Positions 13,265-16,047 of a DNA stretch of 16,047 bases are shown here, piece after piece. The notes under the pieces were generated by a model. The model was not told the DNA's origin. It was given only the letters and a program-made list of their open reading frames with translations, and searched no databases. Positions within the stretch are counted from its first letter, which is position 1; every line of letters begins with the position of its first letter. Made by a program: the position numbers and the translations under genes. The DNA comes from JAWLDB01 sp041686915. GTDB lineage: Bacteria > Bacillota > UBA994 > UBA5500. The stretch covers positions 1-16,047 of the forward strand of contig JAWLDB010000042.1 of the NCBI GenBank assembly GCA_041686915.1. Reading direction: 5' to 3'.

Positions 13265-14287
13265 CTATTGAACCTTCACAATCCAGCCTTCTGGAGCTTC
13301 TACATCGCCAAACTGGATGCCAACCAAGGTATCGTATAACTTCCTGGTTACAGGGCCGACTTCTGTCTCACTGTGGAAGACATGCAGCTTGCCCTTGTAC
13401 TCGATGCCGCCGATTGGGGTAATGACTGCAGCCGTACCGCAGGCACCTGCTTCAGCGAACTCATCCAGGTTTTCAACCAAGACGTCTCTCTCTGCCACTT
13501 CCATACCGAGGTACTCCTTAGCTACGTGCAGCAATGAGTACTTGGTGATACTCGGCAGAATGGACGGGGAGTCTGGAGTAACAAACTTGTTGTCCTTGGT
13601 GATCCCGAAGAAATTGGCTGCGCCGACCTCTTCAATCTTGGTGTGGGTTGATGGATCCAGGTAGATGCAATCTGCATAACCCTTCTGCTTGGCGATCTGA
13701 TGCGGCATCAGGCTGGCTGCGTAGTTGCCGCCGACCTTGGCTCTGCCAGTACCTTGCGGAGCTGCCCTATCGTAGTCAGCAATCATGAAGTTAACCGGCT
13801 TCATGCCGCCCTTGAAGTAGGGTCCAACGGGGGAGCAGAACACGGAGAAGATATACTCCTCAGCCGGTTTAACGCCGAGGTTGTCACCTACGCCAATTAC
13901 AAACGGCCTGAGGTAGAGGGTAGCGCCGCTGCCGTGAGGCGGAACATAAGCTTCGTTAGCCTTTACTACCTGCACGCAAGCGTCAACGAACTTCTCGATC
14001 GACGGAGCGGGCATCAAGAGCCTATCGCAGCTCTCCTGCATCCGTGCGGCATTGCGGTCTGGGCGGAACAGCTGAATGTGATCATCTTTGGTCCTGTAAG
14101 CCTTTAGCCCTTCAAAACACTGCTGTCCATAATGCAAAGATGTCGAGCCCTCGCTGATATGCAGCTGATTATCTGTCGTCAGGGTTCCCTCGTCCCACTG
14201 ACCGTCCTTCCAATAGGAGATGTAGCGGTACGGGGTCTTCATGTAACTGAAGCCAAGCTTGCCCCATTCGATGTTAGGTCTCTCCAT
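13265..14287 (-). CDS. ilvE: Branched-chain-amino-acid aminotransferase
   Basis: This 340-residue PLP enzyme (fold type IV, class II ilvE group) transfers the amino group between glutamate and the 2-oxo acids of leucine, isoleucine and valine. Visible features are LHYGQQCFEGLKAYR (51-65), the PLP lysine in RAKVGGNYAAS (Lys184 best candidate), and IEEVGAANFFGI (218-229), whose Glu holds the cofactor pyridine nitrogen. The GACGTAAVITPIGGIEYKG motif follows. The length is normal for the family. ATG 14287 has AAGGGGGAA upstream (about 14303-14295). No other ilv or leu gene adjoins it, so it appears to be monocistronic, with a -10 box about 40 bases upstream. Confidence 0.94.
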   Translation of the reverse strand: MERPNIEWGKLGFSYMKTPYRYISYWKDGQWDEGTLTTDNQLHISEGSTSLHYGQQCFEGLKAYRTKDDHIQLFRPDRNAARMQESCDRLLMPAPSIEKFVDACVQVVKANEAYVPPHGSGATLYLRPFVIGVGDNLGVKPAEEYIFSVFCSPVGPYFKGGMKPVNFMIADYDRAAPQGTGRAKVGGNYAASLMPHQIAKQKGYADCIYLDPSTHTKIEEVGAANFFGITKDNKFVTPDSPSILPSITKYSLLHVAKEYLGMEVAERDVLVENLDEFAEAGACGTAAVITPIGGIEYKGKLHVFHSETEVGPVTRKLYDTLVGIQFGDVEAPEGWIVKVQ

Positions 14288-14323
14288 GCATCAATTCCCC
14301 CTTATATTACTAGCGCTATGTGT

Positions 14324-14329
14324 ATTATA
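14324..14329 (-). promoter_or_regulatory. -10 box of the ilvE promoter
   Basis: TATAAT on the minus strand lies 37 bases upstream of the ilvE ATG. No convincing -35 is seen at 16-18 bases, so the promoter may depend on an activator or be weak. No T-box or leader-peptide structure fits in the short leader. Confidence 0.5.
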
Positions 14330-14398
14330 CCGTACTTTCTCTGGAGGAATTTACTGACATCTTTGGGGCGGGTATTATCAGGTGTGAAGCCAAGCATA

Positions 14399-15398
14399 TC
14401 ACCGCGCTCTCGAACTTCCATATCGTCTTGGCTGCTTGCTGTTACCCATTAGCATTCCAGCAGCCACAGTTGTGATTGGAATCGTCAGCAGCAGTCCGAT
14501 GCTTCCTGTAAAGGCACGGACGACCTCCGAGGCCATAAAGTCCAGGTTGATCAGCTGCGAAAACGACTGTCCGTAAGACATCAAGAGCAGCAGGAGGGGG
14601 ACAGTACCACCGGTATAGGCCAGAATCAAGGTGTTGGCCATAGTCCCCATGACATCCCCGAAAAGAGCAACCCCTTGAAGTCCAGGTTCATTGTCTCCGG
14701 CAAGTGCATCAGCAACTGCATTTCCTCGTCGTTGAATCCGGTGAGTTTGGCCGCATAACCCATGGCAATTGCCAGCGCCCCAGCGACGAACACGCCCCCG
14801 ACTGTTCCAACTATGGCCGATACTGTCTTCATGTTCAGGCCACTCACAATCACGAAGGTGAGGAAGGAGATCACTGTACAAACCAGAATCGTTAGCGCCA
14901 TAGGGCTGTGCCCCTGAAGCAACATGGGCAGCAACCAGAAGAAGATTGCGGCTGTTGTGATGCCTAGAGATATCAAGGATTTGAGGCCCTTGAAACCGCC
15001 CACCACTACTAGCAAGAACGCAAAAGCTCCTACCAGATACATCAGTGTTCGGTCTCTGGCAAAGTCCGCGATATTCGCTTCCAGCCTGCCATCAACGGTG
15101 GTCAAATAGAGGACACTTCGTCTCCCGGCTGGACACGCACCGCCAGCTTTGGATGGTCGATTACAGTGTGGTCAAATTCAAACGTTTGGCCAGCATAGCT
15201 TCCGGTCAGGACCTTGGCGGTTACAAGCTGCTCAATACTTCCGCCGGTGTTAGGCCCGATAGTGCTGGCTGAGATAATCTCTGCCCTTACTGTTCGTGGT
15301 TCCTCAGAGTACTGCAGTCCTGTAGCGCTAACCTTAGCAGCAGTGAAACAGCAAACTAAAGCGATAATTAGCAAAGATAAGCATAGTTTCTGGAACAA
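14399..15398 (-). pseudogene. Broken YibE/F-family membrane protein gene
   Basis: Three successive frames together spell one YibE/F protein. Part 1 (15398-15102) has a signal peptide (MFQKLCLSLLIIALVCCF) and the exported domain ending VQPGDEV, then shifts into a stop. Part 2 (15104-14626) starts LTTVDGRLEANIADFARDRT and gives about four helices, up to ETMNLDFKGLLFSGM. Part 3 resumes as GDVMGTMANTLILAYTGG and runs to the normal end. The first break (15105-15116) looks like a one-base loss. The second, near 14650, joins family segments that are normally separated by roughly 40 residues (from memory), so it is an internal deletion with a frame change. The start is TTG 15398 with GGAGGGG eight bases before it. 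The intact protein may be a permease; its role is unknown. Confidence 0.8.
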
Positions 15399-15524
15399 AT
15401 CCTTTTCCCCTCCGTTCTGGGCGGTTTGCTTTGAAGCTTGGACAAACTGTCATTCTTCCTATGTCTAGTCATCGCAACATCAAAACATGCCACGCAACAC
15501 CCAATTCTTCGTGTACCGATTTGG

Positions 15525-15533
15525 TGATATAAT
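15525..15533 (+). promoter_or_regulatory. Extended -10 promoter of the Fur-family gene
   Basis: TGATATAAT matches the extended -10 pattern TGNTATAAT exactly. The -35 region is poor, as is usual for extended -10 promoters. It lies 36 bases upstream of the ATG at 15570. Confidence 0.65.
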
Positions 15534-15569
15534 GAAACATACAGGGGATTATTGTAAGGGGGAAGGCCA

Positions 15570-16004
15570 ATGGTTGTAGCTGAGGATGTGCTCCGGCAAA
15601 ACCAGATAAAGGCTACCGGGCAACGCATCGCTATCTTGCAGGTGTTACTCACTGCCAATAGTCCCCTATCGGCGGAGGAAGTCTGGGAGAAACTGCAAGA
15701 ACCGCATCCCGACCTGGTCCTATCCACCGTATATCGCAATCTCAACCTGCTGTCCGAGAAGCGACTGCTAAATCGGTTGCAGCTGGATAACGAACGCGCC
15801 CGCTTCGAATATGCTGGCGGGGATCACCATCACCATTTGGTTTGTCTGGGTTGTAAGCAAGTGGTTGAGCTGGACGGCTGTCCTCTGCATGAGTACGAAA
15901 CCAGCTTGGCAAAGGACCATGACTTCAATGTAGTCAGCCATCGTTTGGTTTTTTTCGGTTACTGTCCTAAATGCGATCTCAAGCAGGCTGGTGGCGGTAA
16001 CTAG
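15570..16004 (+). CDS. Fur-family metal-dependent repressor
   Basis: This 144-residue protein has the Fur plan: a winged helix with TGQRIAILQVLL (16-27) and recognition-helix region LSTVYRNLNLL (51-61), then a dimer domain with GDHHHHLVCLGC (84-95). The structural-zinc cysteines are Cys92, Cys95, Cys132 and Cys135. His86-89 and His124 are likely sensory-metal ligands. The residues seen do not let me separate Fur, Zur and PerR, so no symbol is given. ATG 15570 is preceded by AAGGGGGAAGG. It is divergent from the broken YibE/F gene. No clear Fur box (GATAATGATTATCATTATC-like) was seen in the intergenic region. Confidence 0.9.
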   Translation: MVVAEDVLRQNQIKATGQRIAILQVLLTANSPLSAEEVWEKLQEPHPDLVLSTVYRNLNLLSEKRLLNRLQLDNERARFEYAGGDHHHHLVCLGCKQVVELDGCPLHEYETSLAKDHDFNVVSHRLVFFGYCPKCDLKQAGGGN

Positions 16005-16047
16005 AGTAGTCCCTATCGCATTCAAAAAATCGGGTGACAGGTTTGGT

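Noticed and set aside
14132..14452. 106-residue plus-strand frame over the ilvE start
   Set aside because: It is antisense to ilvE and its promoter, and the composition shows no family signal.

Overview
The window looks like part of a Firmicutes chromosome, most likely class Clostridia (Peptococcaceae or Desulfotomaculum-like). This is an inference from a DUF2512 membrane protein, purine-rich Shine-Dalgarno sites before nearly every gene, a GGDEF/HD-GYP receptor, a small Fur regulator and a B. subtilis lnrJKLMN-like gene set. No rRNA, tRNA, CRISPR array, transposase or phage gene was found. The sequence contains one 10-N assembly gap (11545-11554).

Layout. At the left edge lies the start of a minus-strand gene, probably a class I SAM-dependent methyltransferase. 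It is divergent from an acyl-ACP thioesterase (308-1060), a VOC-fold protein (1244-1648) and a small two-helix membrane protein (1712-2029). Next on the minus strand come a membrane-anchored, atypical subtilase (2399-3508) and a triple-PAS GGDEF/HD-GYP protein (3703-5892). The centre is an ABC exporter operon on the minus strand (ATPase 8466-9410, permeases 7321-8463 and 6165-7334), divergent from a NarL-type histidine kinase and response regulator (9576-11269). The arrangement matches the linearmycin-resistance system LnrJKLMN, in which the kinase and regulator control a lipid or polyene exporter. After a repeat-rich gap come a DUF2512 protein overlapping a zinc alcohol dehydrogenase by ATGA (11682-13189), a convergent ilvE (13265-14287) sharing its terminator, a YibE/F-family pseudogene with two lesions (14399-15398), and a divergent Fur-family gene (15570-16004).

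The most unusual content is non-coding. Intergenic regions, mostly 3' of genes, hold about 16 short palindromes built on one plan: a 5' foot GTAG, then GGG, a variable 14-15 nt inverted-repeat core, then CCC. Some occur as head-to-head 51-nt pairs (GTAG...CTAC). Two full pairs, 9 kb apart and in opposite orientation, differ at only two positions, and those two form a compensatory base pair. This is the architecture of REP/BIME elements mobilised by RAYT (TnpA-REP) proteins, with an unusually variable stem. Two genes take their TAG stop codon from the foot or edge of such a unit.
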